A stretch of 64,000 nucleotides of DNA from an uncultured Myroides sp. (lineage in GTDB: Bacteria > Bacteroidota > Bacteroidia > Flavobacteriales > Flavobacteriaceae), in contig CAJYTF010000006.1 in the NCBI GenBank assembly GCA_913777665.1, positions 1 through 64,000 of the forward strand. The letters run 5' to 3'. Position numbers and translations under genes: made by a program. The stretch's first letter is position 1; every line of letters begins with the position of its first letter. Positions 53,779-63,181 of this stretch are shown one piece after another. The notes below the pieces were generated by a model. The model saw nothing but the letters and a program-made list of their open reading frames with translations, was not told the DNA's origin and made no database searches.

Positions 53779-54342
53779 TTATAAAATACTTCCTATAAAA
53801 TTATCGTTTTCCATGGTTCGCCAAACCTCAACATTACTTATATATTTGTCTTTGTAAGGCAGACTTCGGCAATTTAACTGTATTTTAGAAACCTTGTTAA
53901 TATCTACCAAAAAGTGGTTATCTTCCCAAAAATAGCAAAACAACGGCGGTTGGTTTCGGTGGATCGATGTAAACTTACCAAACACTTTTACGCGTTTTTT
54001 AACTTCTTGTTTGTTTAAAACTTCAAATCCCGATTTTTCAAAATACGTTCGAATTACAATCAACGGATTTTCATTTTGATTACTTACTTTTTTGTAAGAC
54101 TGTAAATAAAAATCGGTCATTAACTTATCGTTCACAAACTTACTTGCAATATCAAATTCAAAAACAAATAACTGTTCTTTACTGTTTAAATCGCGTTTAT
54201 CAAAATCTTTTGCCAACAATAAAATTTCATTCACACCATTATAAAAATTGTACGAAACCAATAATTCATAATAGTTAATTTTTTTGCCTTCTTTATAGTA
54301 AAACCTAGGAAAAACCTGGTTAATTGTACCTGTTATTGTCAT
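53779..54342 (-). CDS. Hypothetical cytosolic protein
   Basis: The 187-residue protein has no signal or TM and is rich in Tyr, Phe, Lys and Asn. Beta-type segments (YYELLVSYNFYNG and FVFEFDIASKF) and an ending RSLPYKDKYISNVEVW are visible but I recognise no family. A minus-strand TATCTTTG box lies 34 bases upstream. It stands downstream of the giant alpha-2-macroglobulin on the same strand. Confidence 0.5.
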   Translation of the reverse strand: MTITGTINQVFPRFYYKEGKKINYYELLVSYNFYNGVNEILLLAKDFDKRDLNSKEQLFVFEFDIASKFVNDKLMTDFYLQSYKKVSNQNENPLIVIRTYFEKSGFEVLNKQEVKKRVKVFGKFTSIHRNQPPLFCYFWEDNHFLVDINKVSKIQLNCRSLPYKDKYISNVEVWRTMENDNFIGSIL

Positions 54343-54376
54343 TAAATAATGTTCTAATCTATTTTAGAATAATTGT

Positions 54377-54384
54377 CAAAGATA
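54377..54384 (-). promoter_or_regulatory. Minus-7 promoter box for the 53779-54342 gene
   Basis: On the minus strand this reads TATCTTTG (exact TAnnTTTG) in the 69-base gap after the alpha-2-macroglobulin gene. Confidence 0.5.
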
Positions 54385-54411
54385 GCTAATCTTCGCCTTA
54401 AATTGGTAAAC

Positions 54412-57400
54412 TTACTCAACTTTTATGGTTTTACCGGCGGTGTGTGCGGTGTGCTCTGGTGCGTACATACTTTGAATGGTTGAAATACCGCTAGTAAAAC
54501 TGCCTTCGTTATTCAATCGCACTTCATAATCAATCACATAACTACCTTTATTCAAATAATCAATAAAAAAGTTGGTGGCAGCATCTCGTGTTGATTGGTA
54601 ATAACGCAAATTGTTTTTGTATTTGTAGCCCGAAAGCACATCAACAGGTTCAAAAGTTGCCGCACGCATATCTTTAATATGAATGAATTCCATATCTTTT
54701 TCGGCTGTAATTTCTAAACGAATAATTACTTTTTGTCCTAATTTAAGTTTGGTTTTATTTGAAATTTCCTCCAGCTTTTTGTCGGAATTTTCAATATAGA
54801 ATTTTCTTGAAATTTTCAAGATTTCGTTAGTTGCATCTTTCACCGCATTAAAATCTTCGAAATATTGCCAATAAATTCCACCAAAAACAGGTTTTTCACT
54901 TTTGTTTTTTATCGATACATTACCAAAATCATTTGTAATTTCATCTGCTTTCCATTGATACGTTTGGTAGCCCAACAAATTATCGGTTTGATTTTCTGCA
55001 ATTTCAGTTGTTTTTATGGTTTGATTTGCTACCGATACAACCGCTTTGTCTGTCTTTGTCATTTCGGTTGAATTTGACAGCAACAATGCATAAATTGCCG
55101 ATGTGGTTGCTTTTGTGGTGCCCCAATCTTTATTTAGTTTTTGACTTAACAACCACGCATTTAATTTTTGAAGCGTAGTTTGGTTATTATCAATCTCTTT
55201 AAAAGCTTCGATAATCAACGCCTGAACTTCGGCTGCATTGTAATAGTAATAATAATCGTTACTGTTTTCTTTCCAATACATTCCGTAAGTCTCATCGATC
55301 ACCGCGCTTTCATTCAGCTGATTTAAAATTTGTTTTGCCCAAACAACATCGCCTTTTCTGTTTAAAATAATAGCGAGTTTTGCTTTATTTTGAAGCGACA
55401 ATTCTACCCAATTCTTTTTAAGATCGATAAAATTCTGATCTAATTGTTTGGAAACATCGGCAGGAATTGCAAAATCTTTCGAATAATAACTTTTCACAAA
55501 AGCATAATTGATCACACTGTGGTTTGAAAATTCTTTATACTGTTTCAATTGATCTTGCATTTTAACATCGATGAAACGGTGTGCTTTATTAACTATGTTT
55601 TTCACATCGGTTTCATTGAAATGCGAAATTCCCAAACGATCTAATTGCGCAGCGGTAATAAGAATGTGCTGAGTAATATAATCGTTTTCAGATCCGCCTG
55701 AAAACCACCCGAAACCACCCGAAGGATTTTGACGTTCGCCTAATGTTTTTATAATTTCATCGGCTTCTTTTTCCAATCGATCCATATCAAAGTAAGCTGC
55801 TAACTGTGCTTTTTTCTCTTGATCGGAAACTAAATCTTTCATCCACGGAGTTTCCTGAAGCATTAGTTGTTTTAATTCTTCATTGTCTTCTAATTTCGAT
55901 TTTGGGTTATTCTTCCATTCAGCTATCAAATCTTTAATCGTCGGATTTTTTTCCAACACATGCATCGCTAAAACATCGGCAAAATACTTGGCAAAAATTT
56001 GTTCGTTGCAAGTGTGCTGAAAATCGTACAAATAAGGCAACGACTGCATAGTTAACCAAGTAGCATTATGCGAAATTTCTACCACAAACTGATGATTTTT
56101 CAACGTTTGTGAATTGTTGTTTAGTAAATTATCAAGTTTATACTCTTTATTTTGTTTGCCCAATTGCCAAATAGCAGCGGTTTCGGTAATCAGTGTTCTG
56201 TTACTTAAAACCGGAATAACGCTTTCTTCGCCATCGGTAAAATTGCCTGCTTTTACAGAAATGCGGTATTGCAAACCTTCAATTTCTTTAGAAATTTCAA
56301 CCGTCCAACTAACCGTATTGGCACTTAATCCATTTATTGTTGTTGGAACCCACTTATCGGTTTTAATAATATTATCGGTTAAGTCTTCGCCGGTAACGGT
56401 ATTAAACAAACGCAAAACAGCGGTTGCCTGCAACGGTAAACTGGTGGTATTGCTTACGCGCGCTTTTAAAACAACCACATCAGTCTCACGTACAAAACGC
56501 GGCATGTTTGGCTGAATCATTACGTCTTTTTGAGTTTTGCTTAAACTTTCTACATAAATAAAATCGGTGGTTTTATTATGTGCTAACCCACGGAATTTCC
56601 ATTTTGTCAATGCTTCGGGTGCGGTAAAGTTAATTTCTACCGAACCATCTTTCTGAATTTTTAAATGCGGAAAGAAAAACGCGGTTTCTTGTAAGTTTTT
56701 GCGTAATGGAATCTCTAAATGTTCTGCTGTCTGCTGTGCTTTTTTAGTAGTAATAACAATAACACCGTTTGCGCCACGATTACCATAAACAGCTATTGCT
56801 TCATCACCTCTTAGAACTTCTGTTGCTACTATATCATTAGAATTTAAGTTCCGAAGATCTTCTGCAGACATAGGTACTCCATCTACAATATATAGAGGTT
56901 GAACATCTCCAACAATTGATCCTAGACCACGTAAAATTACGGATGTAGTGGCACCTGGTTGTCCTGAACCTGTTGAAATATTTAAACCCGGTACCTGACC
57001 TTGTAATGTTTGTATAACATTTGCGTTTGGTCTGCCTTCTACTGTTTTAGATGTTACTGTTGATGCTGCAAGACTACTACTTTGTTTAGAAACAGTTCTA
57101 TATGTATCCACGACAACTTCACCTAACATCATTGAGTTATCTTCTAACAAAACAAAGTTTAGAATATTGGAACCCTGAACATATCTTTGCTCTGATCTAA
57201 AACCTTCATACGTGACCTTTATTAAATCTCCATTAGATGCCTTGAAGCTATACACTCCATTATCATCAGTATCTGAACCATCATTAGTTCCTACTTTCAT
57301 AACAGTTGCCCCAGGAATTGGTTCTCCATCTTGTGTTTTTACAGTTCCGGTTATTTCTTTTATAATATTATCTCTTACTATATTGGTCTCATCTATAACA

Positions 57401-60400
57401 TCATAGGTCAGTGTTTCATCGTTATTTAAAACTTTTTGCGTGAACAGTTGTTCTTCGTTTAAAACATCAGAAAATCCTTCAACACGCTCAACATAGTACT
57501 TATAAATTTTGTTGAATGTTTTAATATCTTCGTTAAATCTATCGTACGAAATTTTTGAAACAACCTCATCTACAAGTTCTAAATGAATAACAGTTAAACC
57601 TTGTTTTAATTCTACTTTTAAGTTTTTATAACCTACTGCTGTAATGCCCACTAAAGCCGTTTTGTTGCCCAAGACTTTTGCAAAACCGTCTTCGTTAGTT
57701 ATTGTCTTGTTCGAATTTTTAAGATTCACTACAACAGCATTGGAAATAAATTTATTGGTTTTAGCATCACGTACTTCAACCTGAAACCCTACATTTTTAC
57801 TCTGTTGATTTTGGAAAGCAGGATTATAATAATTATATGTAGAGAAAGTACAACCGTAATAGTTCCATGTATTCCAATAAAAAGAGTTGTTATAATAGTA
57901 GTTAGAAGTGTTTAAATGGTTCTTTTGAACGATATCTGCTTTTCTAGGCAATGAGAAATTTGCATATACATAATTGTATATTTTATGTGCATTTGTAGCC
58001 CATTCTGTTCCATATTCCCAAGAATTTTTCAACAATAAATCTAAAGAAGCATCGTACATACTTGCCAAAAATTCGCCTTGAAATGGTTTATTATTTTTGG
58101 CATTTTTAAGCAGTAGTTTCCATTTGTATTGTTCGGCAGGATTTAACTTATCGTTCCATGACTGCCATTCAACATTCCATAGAAAATCTTCATTTGTTTT
58201 AATATTCTCTATATTATAATTTCCTCTGTTTGAATAAAGCTGATGATTGTTTACAAAAAACCAACTGTAAGAAACCGATTCGTTTTCTGTACTATTAACC
58301 AACGGAATTTTAATTTGCTGTGTGCCTTTTTTTATTTTGAAATTAAGTGCTTTAATATTTGCATCGCGATCGAAATATTCTACATACAACGTAATATGGT
58401 CGTATATGCTATTGGTTTCTAAAACCAACTGACCTGCATTTGATTTTGAATGATTTACAATGGTAAAATTTTCGTTTGTTGCCAGTTTTTCATCGGCATT
58501 TTTTATGTTAAACGTTGTTTCAGCTTTAATTGGCAAACCAGATTTTTCGTCCGAAATTTCAAATTCAAAATTATAACGTCCGGTTTTCCAATTCTTAATA
58601 TCTAATTCAAAATCTTTGTCTTTTTGTGTGGTGTATGCTCCTTCGTAAACCAATACTTTATCAGCTACTTTTTCATCGTTTAACGAATAGGTTTCGTAAG
58701 GAAATAACTCTCTGAATGTTTTTTCATTTATAGATGCTAATTCGGGAACATTCCAATGTCTGCTTTTATAAAAATGATTAACCGGTAAGGTTTGATAGAT
58801 TTTCACTTTACCGGTTACAGGTAAAAAATCGTTGTTATGATTGGTAGAATTAACAGTAACACTTAAAGGTTTGTTTGTAACCGATACACTGTAATTGTAA
58901 GCATTTAATCTATATTTTGTGTTGGCAACAGTAAATTGCCCGTCGGTTTCATGAACTTCACCTGCTTGATCTATTACTTCAATCTCATAATAAACATGCG
59001 TTTGTATAGGGTTTGTTTTTGCTTTTTCACTAATAGAATCAGACTTAACTGTAAAGGTATATTCAAAAAAACCTTGATCGTTGGTAAATAGTTCTTCTTT
59101 TGAATCTACCAAAGTTATAGAGCTTCTTTTTTCGCTATCGTAAAAAGATGAATTTATATTTAGCTTTACTTTAGCATTTGCAATTGCACCACCTGCCAAA
59201 CTACTTGCTTTACCTTTTATGGTTACTTTTTCATCAAAATAAACGTTTTGTTTTATTTCTTCTACTTCAAAATCAAAAGTTGGGCGTTTGTATTCTTCTA
59301 CTTTATACCTGAAACTTGCCATTGGAAAATATAAATTCTCCCAAAATTCTTCTTCCGTCTTATCAGTATATTCATCTAACTCATCAACTTCAATATAAAA
59401 ATCGCCTGTTGCTATGTTTTTAGGCAATAAAAAAGTACCGCTAAAAGCACCTAATTCGTTGGTTTTAACAGTTAGTTTATTAACCTCTTCAGAATTATCA
59501 TCTTTTAAAACCACATTAAAAGATTTATTTGTCAAAACCTGATTTCCATCTTTTTGCATCTCATACAAAATTCCCTTAAAATGTACTTCTTGACCCGGGC
59601 GATAAATATATCTGTCTGTAAACAAATTAATTTCCGCTTCTCGTTTAGCAACGTTTTTGTTCACATATTCGGTATTGTAACTATCTAAATACAAGTTTGT
59701 TTGGTAGGTTTCATTTTGCATAAAAACCTTAACAATATTATCTTTATTGTACCCTCTGGTGTCCGAAACAATTACTTTTCCTGCGTCATCGGTTGTATAG
59801 CTTTTATTCTGATATTTAACTAGGATATTTTTATACGGATTTCCTGTCTTTGGATTTAGAACATAAATACTGTAAGAATCTCCTTCTTTACTTTTTGTAA
59901 TTATCGATACATTGGTGGTTTTAAAAGAAATAATGTGCTGGCGACTAAACTTTTTTAAATCATCTATATCAGAATAAGCTACCAACAGATAATTTCCTAA
60001 CGATAACTGCTCTCCTAAAACTTCTGTTGAAGTTTGAAAGTACATTAAATCTTTAGGTAAAACACGCGAAGTAGTTTTAATTGGCTGCTGATTTTTAACT
60101 ACTAATTGATAGATACTATCGTTTAAAACCGTATGATTAGAAAAATTGTAATACGCAAAATGCAAAGTATCTATATTTTTATAATCAATTAAGTATTTTA
60201 CAGGTTCGCCCTCGTAAACTTCTTTTTTAAGCGATACGGCAAAATCTTTTTCTTTTATACTATTTTCTAATTTTTGTACATGATTTAGCTGATCGTTTTC
60301 ATCTGCGCTTTTTTTAACTTCGGCAATTGCATTTAGCGAGCGGTTGTAATAATCTTTTTTATTGGTTTTATTGGCTTCTTTACTTAATTTATTAGCATAA

Positions 60401-61311
60401 TCTGAATACCAGCGGTTTTTATAAAAAGTGGTTGATAGATTTTTTCCAAGGTTTTGAAAAGTTTCTCCTTCTGCCGATTTATCTTTTGCATACTTTTCAA
60501 AACGCAGATATCTTATTTTATCTAACGCCTTATTTTGATTTGTTGAAATGTAGTACGCTTCTAGTTTTTGAAACAACTCAACAGCTTTTTTTCCTAATTC
60601 GTTTCTTAAATCGTCATTTTTAGGAGGAAAGATTATTTTTTGTTGATGAAAAGAGGAATCAAATCGAAATAATTCATCATTTAAAGGTTGAATTATTGAC
60701 GAGCTATAAGAATATTCATTAATAAAATTAATTGCAAAAAACTCGTAAACAGATTGGTTTAAATTATAATCAATTTCATCAAAAAAAACTAAATCTTTAA
60801 TACCTGAAAGCTTTGTTTGTTTTAACAACTGGTCTTGCTTAAAAAGTAAATTTAATTGTTCGTTTACAACAATTTTAAAATGATCTATAGACCATAAATC
60901 AATATTATTAGGTAATTTAACTGTTGTGTTTTCAACCAATTTATTTTTATTCCAAGAATATTGTTTAGAATCGTAAGCAGCTAAAATAGTTTTAATATAA
61001 TACCAGCGGTAAATTTCTTTATAAACACCGTTGCTTTTTTGTATTTCTGGCAACAAACGATCAATTTTCTTTTGATAACTTATCTCTTCTAAATTATTTT
61101 CTAACTTCATTCTAAAAAGAACAGCTTTTGCTTTTTCTGTTTCATTATTAGCTTTAGAAGCCTTAGAATATAAATCATCTATTGCTTTTTTTAGTGTTTT
61201 AAAACTTCGTTCTTTCTCTAATTCATAAACTTTTTGCCATTCTTTAGAAAAATCTTGTGCATGAATAGTTGTTGTAAAAACAAGTAGTAGCAGTAAATAA
61301 AAGTGTTTCAT
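54412..61311 (-). CDS. Giant alpha-2-macroglobulin with inserted carboxypeptidase-like and SusC plug domains
   Basis: The 2299-residue periplasmic/secreted protein has signal peptide MKHFYLLLLLVFTTTIHAQ. Rough order: a helical N-terminal region (20-340), macroglobulin-type beta domains (an MG2-like one near 565-650: YIYRPGQEVHFKGILYE), a carboxypeptidase-like domain (about 1172-1247), a second one (about 1318-1390: EITGTVKTQDGEPIPGATV), a TonB-receptor plug (about 1395-1525), the A2M domain (about 1545-1640) and the thioester domain. Cys1768 lies in HTCNEQIF, the CxEQ thioester signature in which N replaces the usual G. The C-terminal receptor-binding-like domain ends in EHTAHTAGK. There is no PBP1C neighbour. 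The plug is about two-thirds identical to that of the VWA protein at 12729. Confidence 0.85.
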   Translation of the reverse strand: MKHFYLLLLLVFTTTIHAQDFSKEWQKVYELEKERSFKTLKKAIDDLYSKASKANNETEKAKAVLFRMKLENNLEEISYQKKIDRLLPEIQKSNGVYKEIYRWYYIKTILAAYDSKQYSWNKNKLVENTTVKLPNNIDLWSIDHFKIVVNEQLNLLFKQDQLLKQTKLSGIKDLVFFDEIDYNLNQSVYEFFAINFINEYSYSSSIIQPLNDELFRFDSSFHQQKIIFPPKNDDLRNELGKKAVELFQKLEAYYISTNQNKALDKIRYLRFEKYAKDKSAEGETFQNLGKNLSTTFYKNRWYSDYANKLSKEANKTNKKDYYNRSLNAIAEVKKSADENDQLNHVQKLENSIKEKDFAVSLKKEVYEGEPVKYLIDYKNIDTLHFAYYNFSNHTVLNDSIYQLVVKNQQPIKTTSRVLPKDLMYFQTSTEVLGEQLSLGNYLLVAYSDIDDLKKFSRQHIISFKTTNVSIITKSKEGDSYSIYVLNPKTGNPYKNILVKYQNKSYTTDDAGKVIVSDTRGYNKDNIVKVFMQNETYQTNLYLDSYNTEYVNKNVAKREAEINLFTDRYIYRPGQEVHFKGILYEMQKDGNQVLTNKSFNVVLKDDNSEEVNKLTVKTNELGAFSGTFLLPKNIATGDFYIEVDELDEYTDKTEEEFWENLYFPMASFRYKVEEYKRPTFDFEVEEIKQNVYFDEKVTIKGKASSLAGGAIANAKVKLNINSSFYDSEKRSSITLVDSKEELFTNDQGFFEYTFTVKSDSISEKAKTNPIQTHVYYEIEVIDQAGEVHETDGQFTVANTKYRLNAYNYSVSVTNKPLSVTVNSTNHNNDFLPVTGKVKIYQTLPVNHFYKSRHWNVPELASINEKTFRELFPYETYSLNDEKVADKVLVYEGAYTTQKDKDFELDIKNWKTGRYNFEFEISDEKSGLPIKAETTFNIKNADEKLATNENFTIVNHSKSNAGQLVLETNSIYDHITLYVEYFDRDANIKALNFKIKKGTQQIKIPLVNSTENESVSYSWFFVNNHQLYSNRGNYNIENIKTNEDFLWNVEWQSWNDKLNPAEQYKWKLLLKNAKNNKPFQGEFLASMYDASLDLLLKNSWEYGTEWATNAHKIYNYVYANFSLPRKADIVQKNHLNTSNYYYNNSFYWNTWNYYGCTFSTYNYYNPAFQNQQSKNVGFQVEVRDAKTNKFISNAVVVNLKNSNKTITNEDGFAKVLGNKTALVGITAVGYKNLKVELKQGLTVIHLELVDEVVSKISYDRFNEDIKTFNKIYKYYVERVEGFSDVLNEEQLFTQKVLNNDETLTYDVIDETNIVRDNIIKEITGTVKTQDGEPIPGATVMKVGTNDGSDTDDNGVYSFKASNGDLIKVTYEGFRSEQRYVQGSNILNFVLLEDNSMMLGEVVVDTYRTVSKQSSSLAASTVTSKTVEGRPNANVIQTLQGQVPGLNISTGSGQPGATTSVILRGLGSIVGDVQPLYIVDGVPMSAEDLRNLNSNDIVATEVLRGDEAIAVYGNRGANGVIVITTKKAQQTAEHLEIPLRKNLQETAFFFPHLKIQKDGSVEINFTAPEALTKWKFRGLAHNKTTDFIYVESLSKTQKDVMIQPNMPRFVRETDVVVLKARVSNTTSLPLQATAVLRLFNTVTGEDLTDNIIKTDKWVPTTINGLSANTVSWTVEISKEIEGLQYRISVKAGNFTDGEESVIPVLSNRTLITETAAIWQLGKQNKEYKLDNLLNNNSQTLKNHQFVVEISHNATWLTMQSLPYLYDFQHTCNEQIFAKYFADVLAMHVLEKNPTIKDLIAEWKNNPKSKLEDNEELKQLMLQETPWMKDLVSDQEKKAQLAAYFDMDRLEKEADEIIKTLGERQNPSGGFGWFSGGSENDYITQHILITAAQLDRLGISHFNETDVKNIVNKAHRFIDVKMQDQLKQYKEFSNHSVINYAFVKSYYSKDFAIPADVSKQLDQNFIDLKKNWVELSLQNKAKLAIILNRKGDVVWAKQILNQLNESAVIDETYGMYWKENSNDYYYYYNAAEVQALIIEAFKEIDNNQTTLQKLNAWLLSQKLNKDWGTTKATTSAIYALLLSNSTEMTKTDKAVVSVANQTIKTTEIAENQTDNLLGYQTYQWKADEITNDFGNVSIKNKSEKPVFGGIYWQYFEDFNAVKDATNEILKISRKFYIENSDKKLEEISNKTKLKLGQKVIIRLEITAEKDMEFIHIKDMRAATFEPVDVLSGYKYKNNLRYYQSTRDAATNFFIDYLNKGSYVIDYEVRLNNEGSFTSGISTIQSMYAPEHTAHTAGKTIKVE

Positions 61312-61380
61312 AAGGTAATTGCTAATAAGATGCGGTTAAAATACATCTTTTTTGTAAATTTAAGCTTTAAAAAATTTTGT

Positions 61381-61890
61381 ATGAAGAAATTTATAGGAAT
61401 TTGTACGCTTTTACTCACTGTTATTTCGTGTGATAAAAAAGCGGAAACTGCTGTTGAAAAACCTCAGGTTATTGAGTTAAGAACTGATTATAATTCGGTA
61501 TTTAATCAATTCACCAAACAGAATGACACGCTTTATGTGGTAAACTTTTGGGCAACTTGGTGTCAGCCTTGTATTGAAGAATTGCCCGATTTTATGAAGG
61601 TAAATAATGAGTTTAAAACGGATAAATTCAAAATGATTTTAGTGAGTTTGGATAAAGGAAGTGACTTTGAAACAAAAGTGAAAGACTATATTAAAACCAA
61701 CAACATTTCGCCAGACGTTTATGTTTTAACAGACAACAAACGTATGAACGAATGGATTCCGAAAATCAATAAAACCTGGAGTGGAGCCATCCCTGCAACA
61801 GCAATTTACAAAAATGGCAAACAAGTTTTTTTTACCGAAGGACAAATTTCTTACAACGATCTAGTAAACACCATTAACAAATTTAAATAA
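61381..61890 (+). CDS. Thioredoxin-like lipoprotein (TlpA-type)
   Basis: The 169-residue protein from the ATG at 61381 has lipoprotein signal MKKFIGICTLLLTVISC. The thioredoxin fold follows, with the active site WATWCQPCIEELP (CxxC preceded by W) and the cis-Pro in AIPATAIYKNG. It should be a periplasmic disulfide reductase, as TlpA/ResA are in cytochrome c maturation, but the target is unknown. The longer frame starting at 61303 overlaps the divergent A2M gene and is not favoured. A second thioredoxin-like lipoprotein starts 6 bases later. Confidence 0.9.
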   Translation: MKKFIGICTLLLTVISCDKKAETAVEKPQVIELRTDYNSVFNQFTKQNDTLYVVNFWATWCQPCIEELPDFMKVNNEFKTDKFKMILVSLDKGSDFETKVKDYIKTNNISPDVYVLTDNKRMNEWIPKINKTWSGAIPATAIYKNGKQVFFTEGQISYNDLVNTINKFK

Positions 61891-61896
61891 ACAAAA

Positions 61897-62568
61897 ATGA
61901 AGAAAATTTTAGCATTGGCTTTATTTGCAGCTGCTTTTGTAAGCTGTCAGAAAGAAGCTACAACAACCACCGAAACTGTTACAAACGACACAATTACCAA
62001 GACCGAAGAACCTGCAACTGAAAGAACCGGTTATAACATTGGCGACGAAGCAACTGATTTTTCGTTAAAAGGAACCGATGATAAAATGTACTCTTTATCT
62101 CAATTTGCCGATGCCAAAGGATACATAGTAATTTTCACCTGTAACCATTGTCCGTACGCAAAAGCGTATGAAGACAGAATTAAAGCGTTAGATGCGAAAT
62201 ATAAATCATTAGGATATCCGGTTATTGCCATTAATCCGAACGATCCTGTGGCGCAACCCGAAGATAGTTTTGATTTAATGAAAACTCGTGCGAAAGAAAA
62301 AGGGTTTACTTTTCCATATTTGTTTGATGAAGGACAGAAAATTTATCCGCAATACGGTGCAACTAAAACGCCGCACGTATTTGTTCTTAACAAAGAAAAT
62401 GGTAAAAACATTGTAAAATACATTGGTGCTATTGATAACAACCATGAAAATGCAAACGATGTTACAGAAAAATACGTAGAAGCTGCTGTTGATGCTTTGC
62501 TAAAGAACGAACCAGTTAAACAAACCGAAACAGTTGCTATTGGCTGTACAATTAAGGTTAAAAAATAA
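61897..62568 (+). CDS. Thioredoxin/peroxiredoxin-like lipoprotein
   Basis: The 223-residue protein has a lipobox (FVSC, Cys17), a Thr/Glu-rich linker, and an AhpC/TSA-type thioredoxin domain starting NIGDEATDFSLKGTDDK. CNHCPYAKAYEDRI gives a CxxC site and ATKTPHVFVLNK the cis-Pro region. This matches the CNHCPY group of periplasmic redox proteins common in Bacteroidota. It is probably co-transcribed with the TlpA-like gene. Confidence 0.88.
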   Translation: MKKILALALFAAAFVSCQKEATTTTETVTNDTITKTEEPATERTGYNIGDEATDFSLKGTDDKMYSLSQFADAKGYIVIFTCNHCPYAKAYEDRIKALDAKYKSLGYPVIAINPNDPVAQPEDSFDLMKTRAKEKGFTFPYLFDEGQKIYPQYGATKTPHVFVLNKENGKNIVKYIGAIDNNHENANDVTEKYVEAAVDALLKNEPVKQTETVAIGCTIKVKK

Positions 62569-62585
62569 TAGTTAGTTTACAGGAA

Positions 62586-62620
62586 AAAGGGTGTTTCATT
62601 AATTTGAAACACCCTTTTTT
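62586..62620. terminator. Bidirectional terminator
   Basis: The 13-bp stem AAAGGGTGTTTCA / TGAAACACCCTTT with a 6-base loop and T run lies between the thioredoxin-like pair and the converging PepSY-like gene. Confidence 0.92.
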
Positions 62621-62637
62621 ATTTCTATAGATAAAAA

Positions 62638-63144
62638 TTACTCATCAATACGAACAAAATTTCCATTGGTATCAAATTCTAAATCAATATCTGATGCTAA
62701 ATCGATCTTAATTTTATCTTTTTCTTTATCAATTGAAGTAGCAAATGTTGATGCGTAATTTTTAGAAAGATAGGTCTTAATCGCTTCTGGCAGCACTTCT
62801 TTTGGTAAGCCTTTTGCATCTTTCCATTCGTGCCAAACGCCATCGCTGTTAAAGTCAATTTCGGCACCGTCGTTAAACTTCACTTCATAACTTTTTCCTA
62901 TTACCGGAATGGTTTTTACTTCGTACGACGCAATGTTGTCTTGACTGTAATGACTATTAATTGTTTCTAATGCTTTTACAGGTAAGTCGGTAAAATTCAC
63001 ATTGTTTTTTTGCACATCTTCAGCAGTGTTTTGGTTGGTTACTGTGTCTGAATTTGTTGATGACGGCGTAACCGTAACTTCTTTTTTACACGAAACAAAA
63101 GTTAATCCGCCTAAAGCTAATAATAACAGAAAATTCTTTTTCAT
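62638..63144 (-). CDS. PepSY-like domain lipoprotein
   Basis: The 168-residue protein has a lipobox (LGGLTFVSCKKE, Cys19), a Thr/Asn-rich linker and two tandem PepSY-like (beta-lactamase-inhibitor-like) repeats. One runs about 50-110 (FTDLPVKALETINSHYSQDN, VKFNDGAEIDFNSDGVWHEW), the other about 112-168 (VLPEAIKTYLSKNY, IDLEFDTNGNFVRID). Such proteins are small periplasmic or surface modules of unknown role. It lies 37 bases downstream of the fused DUF1801/YdeI gene. Confidence 0.85.
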   Translation of the reverse strand: MKKNFLLLLALGGLTFVSCKKEVTVTPSSTNSDTVTNQNTAEDVQKNNVNFTDLPVKALETINSHYSQDNIASYEVKTIPVIGKSYEVKFNDGAEIDFNSDGVWHEWKDAKGLPKEVLPEAIKTYLSKNYASTFATSIDKEKDKIKIDLASDIDLEFDTNGNFVRIDE

Positions 63145-63181
63145 AATATAAACTTTTAAAAATCAACTAAATGTACAAAAA

